From: Streptomyces sp. DH12
GTDB taxonomy: Bacteria; Actinomycetota; Actinomycetes; Streptomycetales; Streptomycetaceae
Direction of reading: 5' to 3'
NCBI RefSeq assembly: GCF_020873895.1
Contig: NZ_JAHWGT010000002.1
Span: 62,001-126,000, forward strand
Length of the DNA stretch: 64,000 nt
In this document: positions 1 through 8,412 of the stretch, piece by piece
Layout of the letters: the number at the start of each line of letters is the position of its first letter
How positions within the stretch are numbered: position 1 is the first letter of the stretch
The notes under the pieces: generated by a model
The model's database searches: none
Told to the model about the DNA's origin: nothing
The model's input: the letters and a program-made list of their open reading frames with translations, nothing else
Made by a program: the position numbers and the translations under genes

Positions 1-3000
1 CGACAGGCGGATGCCGCCACGGAGATCCTGGCACTGCAGGGACAGGTCGTACGGGTCCTGCCCACGTGCGCCATGGCCGTGCTCATCGCTCCCGAGCTGA
101 CGCTGGACCAGCCGGTGGACGGTGCCCCGTACCCGGCCGGGACCGACGAGGCACACGGCACCGCCGAGCCCGCCGACGCCGAGACGACCGCAGAACACGA
201 AACCGCGCAGTCGGCCGCATCGACCGAGGCGATCGCGCCCCAGCGCGCCGCCGAGCCGGAAGCCACGACGACCGCCGTGCCGGTCCACGCCCCCAAGGCA
301 GACGCCGGGCCGGCCGCCGACAGCGACTCGGCACCCCCCACGTCCGCTGACGCGCCCGTCCAGGCACCCGCCGCACCCACGCTTTCTCCCTTCGAGGACA
401 CGCCCGTCCGGGAAGCGGCCCCGGTGGCGGACGACGCCACCGATGAGGTCGCAGTCGAGGGGGTCTTGGCGCAGCTGGTCGTGGAGCGGCGCTTCGGACT
501 CGCCCACCATGTGGCAAGGGCCGCCGGCCACCCCGAGCCCCCGGTGGCGGCGCTCCGCCTGGCCGGTGCCGCCGCGCTGCTCACCTCTGGGGACAGCCAG
601 AGTGCCCGGCTGACGGCGGGCCTGCTCCAGGAGTACGGCGGATATGCGGGCCAGGACACCGAGGGCAGCGAACTCCTCCTGCTGCCCGCCCTGCTGCGTA
701 CCGCGCTGATCACCGGTGACCACGCTGTGGGCGCTCAGCTCAAGGCGTTGGTGCCGAGGCTCCCGGACCGGCTGGGGGAGGCGGCGGCCGCCGTCGCCGA
801 CCGTGCCCTCAGCGGCGCCCTGCTGATCGCCTCGCCGCTGGTCGCCGACGTCTCCGAGACCGAGGCCCGGCTGCGGGAACTGCGCGATCAAAGCCGTACC
901 CTGCTCTCGCCGCAGCGGCTGCGGTTCGCACGGGCGACGGAGATCGCCAAACGCTGGCTCGCCCCCGACGACGGGATGCTCGGATCGCTGCTCAGGACCG
1001 TCGTCCGCGACGACCGCGACGCGCTGCAGCAGGTGCGGGAGCAGGCCGATCGGCTGTCGAAACTGGCCGAGGTCAACAGCGAGATCGACCGCATGGACCG
1101 CAAGTACCGCTCGTCCAGCGGCAAGCCGATCCAGGGCTCCGGGCGGCAGGACCTGGTGCATCTCGTGGAACGGGCTGTCAGCCTGGTCAAGGAGTGGTGC
1201 CTGGCGGTCGACGGCACCCGTCGCGGCGACCGTTCCGACGGCAGCCGGGCGGTCAAGGAGATCTCCTCCCTGCGCCAGTCCCTGCTGGACGGCAGGGAAG
1301 CGGCGCTGGGTGAACTGGAGCGGTTGGCGCGGCGCCCGGATGCCCTCTCGGGCGCGATGGCCTGGGCGGCCCACGCCTCGATGGAGGAGCTGTTCGCTCT
1401 GCTGGCCGGCGACACCGTGACCACGCGTTCCGGCGGTCCCGTCGACCCAGCGCTCGTTCTGGACGCGGAGCTGCTGAAGGTGTGTGACACCCGTGACGAG
1501 CGGCCATCGCCCGACGAACTGCTCACCGCGGTCCACCGGAGCTGGCAGGAGGCTCTGGACGAGCGGCTCTCCCACGACGCGTTCACCGCGGCCCGTGACA
1601 TCGTCGAGCTGGCCGGACGCGGACTGCTGCCTGCCGCTGGGGCGGGGGAGTTCGTCCCGCCTGCGGAAGCCGAGATCGACGACAGGGAGACCGCCCGGCG
1701 TGCGCAGCTGCGGAAGGCACACGACGCACTCGTTGCCGAGCTGCACCGTGCGCAGGCCGACGGTGCCGTGACCGAGGACCAGGACCTGGGCCTTCAGGAG
1801 TTGCTCGCCGACGCCCACAACAGCCTCGAAAGCGGTGACCGACACGACCTGCTGCACGTGCGGCGGGCGCTCGACACGGTACGGAGTGACCTGCCGGCCT
1901 TCCGGGAGCAGGCGGCGGATCGAATCCGGGCTCGGCTCGACGCCCTGGACCCCTCCGTGGAGGAGCGGGCCCAGGTCCTGCGGCGCCTGGAAACGAACGA
2001 CCTGGCCACCGCTGCCGACCTCGTCTACTTCCTGGAGATCGGCGAGCCGGTCCCGGAGATCGAGGGTGGCGAGTCCCATCTGACCGAGTTCTTCCCGGCC
2101 GTGCCCGACGGCCTGCCCGGAGGGATCGACCATGAGCTCGTCGAGCTGGTCCGGTCCGGCGGCAAGCATCCGATGGTTCCCGTCCTGGACTACGGCGGCC
2201 TCTCCACCGACGAGGCGGCGCTGGCGGCCGACGCCCTCGACGAGTGGCGCGCGCTTGCCGCCACCGAACGCAAGGACCGGCTCCAGGTGGCTCCGACGCG
2301 ACAGGTGCCGCCTCTCCTCAAGCTCCTCGGCTACGACGCCAAGAGCGCCAGGCCGCTCGACGACCGATCCCAGCACCGGCGGGAATACCGTCTCTTCGAA
2401 GCGACCGGGGTGGAGATCAATGGTAGAGCGAAGGCGCCCGCGTTCGGCTCGCAGATCAAGGAGCAGGGCGGCAACCTGCGGGTGATGATGGTCTGGGGCA
2501 GGCCGCCCGCCAAGGTCGTCATGAGCTGGGCGGAGCGCGATACCAGCGGAGCGAGCCTTCTCGTCGTCTACTTCGGCACGCTGAGCCGTGAGGCCCGAGT
2601 CGAACTCGCCGCCGGCTCCGACCGGTTGCAGCCGCTGCTCGTGGTGGACGATGCCGCCTTCGCCTATCTCGCGGCCTGCGGCAACCGCCAGGTAAGCGCC
2701 GCCACACAGACCCTGCTGCCCTTCTCTGGCGTCAACCCGTACATCAGGGGGAAGCGCGGCCGGATCGGCGGCGAGATGTTCTACGGCCGCGACGCCGAAC
2801 GTAAGAGCATCCTCGACCCGCGCGGCACCCAGGTCATCTACGGCGGCCGGGGCCTGGGCAAGTCGGCGCTGCTCGCCGACGCCGGGGAACTGTTCACGGA
2901 GCAGCGCCCCGGCTATCACCAGACGGTGTACGTCAACCTCGACCAGGAGAACATCGGCAAGGGCAGCTCGCGCGGGCCGGAGGCGCTGTGGAGCGTCCTC

Positions 3001-4854
3001 CTGAGAGAGCTGACCGTGGCACAGGTACTCGATGACCGGCCGCAGGGGCGCGGAAAGCGACAGGAGACCTCCGAGCGGGTGCGCGCCGGCATCCGGGCCT
3101 GGCTGGACGGGGACTCCCGTCGCCGACTGCTGATCCTGCTCGACGAGTGCGACCAGTTCTTCGAGGCCGACGCCCCGCGGTTCGACCAGACCAAGAAGCT
3201 CAAGGGCCTCGGGTCCGACACTAAGGACGCGGCAAAGGTTGTCTTCGCAGGACTTCACTCCGTGCAGCGCTTCTCTAAGCTCGCGAGCAACGGGCCGTTC
3301 GGCCACCTCGCTCAGACCCCGAAGGTGATCGGCCCGCTGGCTCCCCAGTCGGCTGCGGAACTGCTGGTTGAGCCGATGCGGGCGCTTGGGTTCGAGTTCA
3401 AGGACCTGGATCTCGTCAACCGTGTGCTCGGCTACTGCTCGTACCAGCCGTTCCTGCTGCAGATGTTCGGGCACCGGCTGGTCGAGCTGATGCACCGCAA
3501 GCGGACGCGGCGCGGCGCCGGGGAACCTCCTTACGAGGTGGAGGTGACCGACATCGAGATCGTGGAGTCGGACGCCGCGCTCCGGGAGGGCATCTCGGCG
3601 GCCTTCAAGGACACGCTGAGCCTCGACCACCGCTACGACGTGATCGCCAATGTGCTGGCGTACCACGCCCGCCATCACGGCCTGGAGGTCCGGCTGAGCG
3701 ACACCGAATTGCGCGAGGAGTGTGAGACGTACTGGCGCATGGGGTTCGAACAGCTCGACACCGAGGGTTTCCGCGCCTACCTCTCCGAGATGGTGGGTCT
3801 CGGTATCCTCGCGCCCAACCACGACGGACTGGGCTGGCATCTGCGCGGTCCCAACGCCCTGCGCATGATCGGGACCTCCCACGAGGTGGAGGCACGTCTA
3901 CTCAGGGCCGAACAGGACTGTGAATTGCAGGAGAGCATCGTGCAGGAGGGCCGCCCCGAGCTCCCCGACGGGCGGCCGGCTCCGCTGACCAACACCCAGC
4001 TCGACGACCTCCTGGGCGAGCGGTCCAACCGGACCCGAATCGTCCTCGGCAGCACCGCCACCGGAGTCACCGACGTTGCCCGGACGTTGCGTACGGTCGC
4101 CGGACCGATCGACGGCTGGACGCTGCCACCCGTGGGCAAGCCCAGCGTCTACAAACAGGAACTCACCGGCGGACGCCCCCGAGAACGACGGGTCGTCATC
4201 AGCGACTTCGTCAACTACCGGGAGCCGGTCCGGCCCGAGACCTGCCGCGAAGCCGTTGACCTGGCCGAGACGCTGCTGCCCGCCACTCCGGGGGTCACCC
4301 GCGCGGTCGTCATCGTCACCGACCCCGCTCAGCTCACCCTGTGGCGCTCCCTGCTGACGGGAACCGAACCTACCTCGGCCGCACCGGTGGTGCTGCGTAG
4401 GCACGACCACCGCAGCCTGCGCGGCTGGGCCCAGCGCATCAACATGTTCCACACGGAGGACCGCCTGGACCGTCTCCACGAACTGACCGGCGGCTGGCCG
4501 CTCCTGGTAGACCGGGCCCACCGCCTGCACGAGGAATTGGGCAACCCCGACGAGGTGTTGCGTCGTCTGGCCGACCTCCGCGCGGACCGGGCCCAGGCCC
4601 GCGCATTCGCCGAGGCGACCGGCGTGTACGCGGGTTCGCTGCTGGCCGCCGGATACCGGGCCCTCACCGACGAATTCAAGGACGGCCTCTTCGACCTGGA
4701 AGGCGCGGTGACCGCCGTCGCGCTCGAGATCGATGACGAGGACGAGGCACGGTGGATCGTCGACTTCCTCGACGCCCTCCAGGTCTTCGATCGCGAGGAC
4801 ACCCAGCTGCGCCTGGAACCGGTGCTCCGGGAGTGCGTGGCGCTCAACGGGTGA
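1..4854 (+). CDS. Giant P-loop ATPase, 5' end outside the window
   Basis: The frame is open from base 1 and reads as coding upstream of the first ATG (73), so the true start probably lies left of the window; from that ATG it is 1593 aa. Residues ~15-115 are a Pro/Ala/Glu-rich linker, followed by a long helical region. A conserved-looking segment ending in a short 'FYGRDAER' motif precedes a Walker A (GGRGLGKS, ~924-931) and Walker B (LLILLDECDQ, ~1020-1029). The C-terminal third looks like AAA+/STAND lid and winged-helix-type sequence. The fold class is inferred from the motifs; I do not recognise the family. STAND-like ATPases act as signal-dependent switches, often in conflict systems. The neighbours (pseudokinase, CHAT protease) fit that but do not prove it. 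Confidence 0.75.
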   Translation, partial: RQADAATEILALQGQVVRVLPTCAMAVLIAPELTLDQPVDGAPYPAGTDEAHGTAEPADAETTAEHETAQSAASTEAIAPQRAAEPEATTTAVPVHAPKADAGPAADSDSAPPTSADAPVQAPAAPTLSPFEDTPVREAAPVADDATDEVAVEGVLAQLVVERRFGLAHHVARAAGHPEPPVAALRLAGAAALLTSGDSQSARLTAGLLQEYGGYAGQDTEGSELLLLPALLRTALITGDHAVGAQLKALVPRLPDRLGEAAAAVADRALSGALLIASPLVADVSETEARLRELRDQSRTLLSPQRLRFARATEIAKRWLAPDDGMLGSLLRTVVRDDRDALQQVREQADRLSKLAEVNSEIDRMDRKYRSSSGKPIQGSGRQDLVHLVERAVSLVKEWCLAVDGTRRGDRSDGSRAVKEISSLRQSLLDGREAALGELERLARRPDALSGAMAWAAHASMEELFALLAGDTVTTRSGGPVDPALVLDAELLKVCDTRDERPSPDELLTAVHRSWQEALDERLSHDAFTAARDIVELAGRGLLPAAGAGEFVPPAEAEIDDRETARRAQLRKAHDALVAELHRAQADGAVTEDQDLGLQELLADAHNSLESGDRHDLLHVRRALDTVRSDLPAFREQAADRIRARLDALDPSVEERAQVLRRLETNDLATAADLVYFLEIGEPVPEIEGGESHLTEFFPAVPDGLPGGIDHELVELVRSGGKHPMVPVLDYGGLSTDEAALAADALDEWRALAATERKDRLQVAPTRQVPPLLKLLGYDAKSARPLDDRSQHRREYRLFEATGVEINGRAKAPAFGSQIKEQGGNLRVMMVWGRPPAKVVMSWAERDTSGASLLVVYFGTLSREARVELAAGSDRLQPLLVVDDAAFAYLAACGNRQVSAATQTLLPFSGVNPYIRGKRGRIGGEMFYGRDAERKSILDPRGTQVIYGGRGLGKSALLADAGELFTEQRPGYHQTVYVNLDQENIGKGSSRGPEALWSVLLRELTVAQVLDDRPQGRGKRQETSERVRAGIRAWLDGDSRRRLLILLDECDQFFEADAPRFDQTKKLKGLGSDTKDAAKVVFAGLHSVQRFSKLASNGPFGHLAQTPKVIGPLAPQSAAELLVEPMRALGFEFKDLDLVNRVLGYCSYQPFLLQMFGHRLVELMHRKRTRRGAGEPPYEVEVTDIEIVESDAALREGISAAFKDTLSLDHRYDVIANVLAYHARHHGLEVRLSDTELREECETYWRMGFEQLDTEGFRAYLSEMVGLGILAPNHDGLGWHLRGPNALRMIGTSHEVEARLLRAEQDCELQESIVQEGRPELPDGRPAPLTNTQLDDLLGERSNRTRIVLGSTATGVTDVARTLRTVAGPIDGWTLPPVGKPSVYKQELTGGRPRERRVVISDFVNYREPVRPETCREAVDLAETLLPATPGVTRAVVIVTDPAQLTLWRSLLTGTEPTSAAPVVLRRHDHRSLRGWAQRINMFHTEDRLDRLHELTGGWPLLVDRAHRLHEELGNPDEVLRRLADLRADRAQARAFAEATGVYAGSLLAAGYRALTDEFKDGLFDLEGAVTAVALEIDDEDEARWIVDFLDALQVFDREDTQLRLEPVLRECVALNG

Positions 4855-5612
4855 CAGAGCCGCACGTGAATCGTGACCGGACATGGCCGTGGCGATCGCG
4901 GGCGTGCCGGTCGCGGTTCCGCAGTGGGCGGAGGACCTGTTGCGCCGACGAGAGTGGGGCGTGTCCAGGCGAGACCAGAAATCCTGGTAGACCGCGTGAC
5001 CTCCTCCGTGCTGCTCAGGGCTGAACAGACTGCGGCAACCGGATCATCCCGAGGGATCCGCCTCGCTCGCCCGCGAGACCGAGTGGCCCGACACCGACCC
5101 GGCACTGTCCGCCGTGACGCTCGTTTGACGCTCTGGGCCCCTTCAAGCTGCGCATCAAGGTGGGTCGCTCGACCTGGTTTCCTCCGTACAGCGGGTAGGG
5201 CGCACTCACTGCTTGTTCGAACTCGCCTGACCTGCGGTCACAGGGTGTGGCGGGGTTCGTACGAATGATGTCGGCGACGTGCATTCATCATCGTTGGCGC
5301 TCGAATGACGTTCGATTCGTGAGACTGAAGCAGGGCCGCGTTGCTCGGCCGGCGATGGGCGAGTGGGGCCGGCAGGTTGCCCTCGTTCGCGACGCGTCGG
5401 CGTGACTGTCGCCCACGAGGGACAGCCGACAGCCGGCTTACGCAAAGGGCGCAAGCCGGTGATCGGTCATGACGTCGTCCGGCCCCATCGGCGACGACGG
5501 AGCGCATGCCGGAGGAGTCGCATAACCGCTCCTGGGCCGTCCGGTCGCGGACGCCCAGGACGTCACCCGCACGGGCTCGGTGCGCGGCACGTCCCGGGTG
5601 CTCCGATCCGCT
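4855..5612. other. Intergenic, no gene recognised
   Basis: This is 758 bases between the ATPase stop and the 3' end of the hydrolase gene on the other strand. Open frames here are short, Arg-rich and resemble no family I know. I see no convincing promoter or terminator. Confidence 0.5.
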
Positions 5613-6413
5613 TCAGCCGCCGATGGGCGTTACCCCCGAGGGAGCCGGGACCAGTCGGAACCCGCCGTCCTCGCGTAGCACGTGTCCGGCGGTCGGCGGC
5701 GGGAAATGGCTCCCGAGCAGGAGAGTTGACGTACCGGCCAGTGAGCCGAGCACCTGGTTCCGGGTCCTGGCCGCGAGTTCGGGAGCGACGTCCACACAGC
5801 TGCAGAGCTCCGGATGTGCCATCTGGACCGGGTGGTGGATGCTGTCACCGGTGACCAATGCGGTCTCGCCACGGCTGCTCAGTTCCACCGCTACCTGTCC
5901 CGGCGTGTGGCCGGGGGCAGGCAGCAGACGGACGCCCGGCGCGACGTCCGTGCCCTCGTCCGCGACATCGATGAGGTCGAACAGACCTGCTTCCCGGACG
6001 GGATGGACCGAGTCCCGGAACATCTGCCGACGTGCCTCCTCCATGTCGACACCCGCCCAGTAGTCCCACTCGGTGCGTGAGGTGAGATAGCGCGCGTTCG
6101 GGAAGGTGGGCACCCAGGCGTCGCCCTCGGCACGCGTGTTCCACCCCACGTGATCGGCGTGGAGGTGGGTCAGGACCACGAGGTCAACGCTCTCCGGCGC
6201 GAAGCCCGCCGCCCGTAGCCGTGCTTCGTAGTCGCTGTTCAGGTTGTGCCAGGCGGGGTTGGCGCGCCGCTTCCCGTTTCCGATGCCGGTGTCCACCAGC
6301 ACCCCGCTCCCGTTCGGGGGGAGGAGACACGAGGGGAGGCCCGGCCGTTCCGGACCCGGTGCGCACCTCCGCCCCGGACGCACGGCCGACGGCGAGGAGG
6401 TCGTCCAGGACAT
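5613..6413 (-). CDS. Metallo-beta-lactamase-fold hydrolase, N-terminally truncated
   Basis: 266 aa. Metal ligands are present: THLHADH (His83, His85, Asp87, His88), then APGHTPGQ, VTGDSIHHP and a C-terminal GSHF. This is the quorum-quenching/YtnP-like MBL family of Zn-dependent hydrolases; the substrate cannot be told. Family homology starts only at about residue 28 (LVDTGIGNG at ~39-47). The usual N-terminal 45-60 residues are replaced by sequence that is the out-of-frame tail of the upstream kinase gene, with which it overlaps by 230 nt. The first beta-strands of the fold are therefore missing, and the protein may be non-functional or reached by frameshifting. Confidence 0.75.
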   Translation of the reverse strand: MSWTTSSPSAVRPGRRCAPGPERPGLPSCLLPPNGSGVLVDTGIGNGKRRANPAWHNLNSDYEARLRAAGFAPESVDLVVLTHLHADHVGWNTRAEGDAWVPTFPNARYLTSRTEWDYWAGVDMEEARRQMFRDSVHPVREAGLFDLIDVADEGTDVAPGVRLLPAPGHTPGQVAVELSSRGETALVTGDSIHHPVQMAHPELCSCVDVAPELAARTRNQVLGSLAGTSTLLLGSHFPPPTAGHVLREDGGFRLVPAPSGVTPIGG

Positions 6414-7296
6414 GGGCGGGAGCGGCGGTGTACGTGGTGAGCCTGCGACGTGCCTGGGCGACTTTCAGCCCCTGTGCCTCGATCAGCGCGCGGCACCGCC
6501 GCACGACCTCGGCGAGGCCCGGCCGGTCCTGCGGACGGTGGGCCAGCATGGCGGCGAGCAGCGGTACGAGCTCGTCCGGGGTCCCGGACAGGTCCGGCGC
6601 GCACCCCGGGTCGACGACCTGGTGGAACAGCAGATGGATGTTGTCCGCACGGTAGGGGACGTGGCCCGAGGCGGCGAACAGCAGGACGGCGCCCAGCGCG
6701 TACACGTCGACCGCCGGTGTCAGGGGCTTCTCGCCGTTCGCCTGCTCGGGCGGCATGCAGGAGGGAGTGCCGACGACGGTGTGCGGCGCGGTCAGCGACA
6801 CACTCGACTCCGCGAACACCGCGAGCCCGAAATCGATGACCTTCGGTCCGTTCGGGCCGAGCAGCACGTTGGCCGGCTTCAGGACACGGTGCAGCAGACC
6901 CTGCCGGTGCACGCCTGCCAGGGCCTCGGCCAGCGTCGCGCCCAGCGCCGCCGTCAGCAGCGCGGGGAGCGGGCCGTGGGCGGCCACGTGCCGACTCAGG
7001 TCGAGTCCCTCGACGTACTCGGTGGCCAGCCAGGGGCGCTCGGCGTCCGGGTCGGCGTCCAGGAGAGCGGCGATCCGGGCACCCCAGATCGTCTTGAGGA
7101 TCTCCACTTCCTGCGCGAACCGCGTCCGCGTCTCGGAGTCGACCACGGACGGCTTGATCACCTTCACGGCGGCCGGTTCCCCGCCGGGCGACTCGCCCAG
7201 GTACACCTGGCCCATCCCGCCCTGCCCGATCCGGCCGAGCAGTTCGTATCCGCCCAGCTCGGAGGGGTCATCGGGGCTGAGGGGGGCGATGTGCAC
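6184..7296 (-). CDS. Ser/Thr protein kinase-like protein, probable pseudokinase
   Basis: 370 aa from the GTG at 7296, chosen because GAGG lies 8 nt upstream; an alternative GTG is at 7317. Hanks-type kinase fold: Gly loop GQGGMG (25-30), VAIK-type Lys45, Glu63, DFG Asp155 and PPEQ in the activation segment. The catalytic HRD motif reads His-Arg-Val (136-138), codon GTC at 6883-6885, so the catalytic base Asp is missing while LKPAN is kept. No transmembrane or PASTA segment is visible. The last ~75 residues are low-complexity and antiparallel in frame to the MBL start, so the original C-terminus seems lost. Seen: motifs. Known: loss of the HRD Asp usually abolishes or greatly lowers phosphotransfer. 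Inferred: regulatory or decayed kinase. Confidence 0.85.
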   Translation of the reverse strand: MHIAPLSPDDPSELGGYELLGRIGQGGMGQVYLGESPGGEPAAVKVIKPSVVDSETRTRFAQEVEILKTIWGARIAALLDADPDAERPWLATEYVEGLDLSRHVAAHGPLPALLTAALGATLAEALAGVHRQGLLHRVLKPANVLLGPNGPKVIDFGLAVFAESSVSLTAPHTVVGTPSCMPPEQANGEKPLTPAVDVYALGAVLLFAASGHVPYRADNIHLLFHQVVDPGCAPDLSGTPDELVPLLAAMLAHRPQDRPGLAEVVRRCRALIEAQGLKVAQARRRLTTYTAAPAHVLDDLLAVGRASGAEVRTGSGTAGPPLVSPPPERERGAGGHRHRKREAARQPRLAQPEQRLRSTATGGGLRAGER

Positions 7297-7479
7297 CTGA
7301 GGCCTCACTTTCAGCACGGCGGTCGAATCGGGACGGGCGGCCCCCTGCCAAGCTAGACCACGCCCTGAGGTAAGGGCATGCCACTCAGCCCGGGTGACGC
7401 GGGCGAACCCCGATCCGGGCCGTGGGGAAGGCGTGGCGGTTCCGCGGGCGGACGGCTCGCGTCACTCTTCGTCGGTCGT

Positions 7480-7504
7480 GCCGGCGCCGGCGCCGGCGCC
7501 GGCG
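7480..7504. repeat. GCCGGC hexamer tract
   Basis: Four perfect GCCGGC units just downstream of the DUF6338-like stop codon. The tract is self-complementary and could fold, but there is no T-run. Confidence 0.6.
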
Positions 7505-7510
7505 TCCGGC

Positions 7511-8272
7511 TCAGCGACCGGAGGCGGCGTCGGCGGAGCCTGCGTCGGCTCGGGCCGGCTGCCGACGGGCCGGTACCCCCTCTTCCCGTTGGGATCCAAC
7601 TGCGGTCGTGTCTCGGTCACCTGCCGTGTCTCCCTCTTCGCCCCCGGGAGGTACCTCGACGAAGTCGAGGAACTCCACATCGTCCATCCGAATATAGATC
7701 CCGCCGGAATGTGGCAGCGGATGTTCGAACGAGCCGGCGCCGGACATGGCCCATGTCGTCTGCAGGTACAGGTCTGCGGCTTCCGGGTAGCCAGAGGTGT
7801 AGGACCTCTCCCCGTAGTACCCGCCCACCCAGAGGCCGCTCTTCATGCGGGCGCGTACCAGACAGTGACTCCGGCGTTGGAAGACCTTGTCCCACGCCGT
7901 GGGGATCGGGTCGTAGGCGGACCGGCTTCCTCGCGAGCTCAGCCATGAGGTGAGCCAGGCGGCGGCCGCCGGCACCACGATCAACAGGGTCGTCGCCGTC
8001 AGCGCGGTGACGCGGGGGCTGTCGGCCGCGCCGGTCAGCCAGCCCCGGCGAGGGTCGTAGACGAGGCGCACCAGCCACGGACCGGCGAGCAGGACGTAGA
8101 GGGTGTCGAGAGTGATACCCGCGGTGATGGCTCGGAGTATGCGCTCTCCGAGGTCCTTGTGACCCGGGACCGGACCGCGGGCGCGTTCGCGGACGAACTG
8201 GTAGGTCACACCGGGGAGCACCAGAAGGAGAACGATCACGACCTGGGTGACCGTGGTGGGCGCGTGCGGCAT
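7511..8272 (-). CDS. DUF6338-like membrane protein
   Basis: 253 aa from ATG 8272, chosen because AAGG lies about 10 nt upstream; an in-frame TTG further upstream has no ribosome site. An N-terminal membrane segment (VVIVLLLVLPGVTYQF) is followed by two further hydrophobic stretches (around residues 50-70 and 95-115). Then comes a soluble domain with WDKVF, a VGGYYGERSYTSGYP-type core and a C-terminal Asp/Glu-rich tail. The pattern matches the DUF6338 family, common beside phage-defence or regulatory genes in actinomycetes; its biochemical role is unknown to me. It is divergent from the CHAT gene and shares a 140-nt promoter region containing an inverted repeat. It ends 215 nt before the kinase start, so it may lead that minus-strand group. 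Confidence 0.7.
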   Translation of the reverse strand: MPHAPTTVTQVVIVLLLVLPGVTYQFVRERARGPVPGHKDLGERILRAITAGITLDTLYVLLAGPWLVRLVYDPRRGWLTGAADSPRVTALTATTLLIVVPAAAAWLTSWLSSRGSRSAYDPIPTAWDKVFQRRSHCLVRARMKSGLWVGGYYGERSYTSGYPEAADLYLQTTWAMSGAGSFEHPLPHSGGIYIRMDDVEFLDFVEVPPGGEEGDTAGDRDTTAVGSQREEGVPARRQPARADAGSADAASGR

Positions 8273-8348
8273 CGTCGTAAGCCCTTCCGAACAGCGGGTG
8301 CAGGATCCTCGTGACCTTGTGACCTGAAGTCCCCTGATCTCACCATGA

Positions 8349-8365
8349 TTTGCGGGTATCGCAAA
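8349..8365. promoter_or_regulatory. Inverted repeat in the divergent DUF6338/CHAT promoter region
   Basis: TTTGCG GGTAT CGCAAA: perfect 6-bp arms with a 5-nt spacer, 77 nt before the DUF6338 start and 48 nt before the CHAT start. Position and symmetry suggest an operator for a dimeric regulator; which one is unknown. Confidence 0.4.
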
Positions 8366-8412
8366 CATACTGGCGTGGCGAATGCTCACTGTCGGGGAGG
8401 TCAGGACAACTG

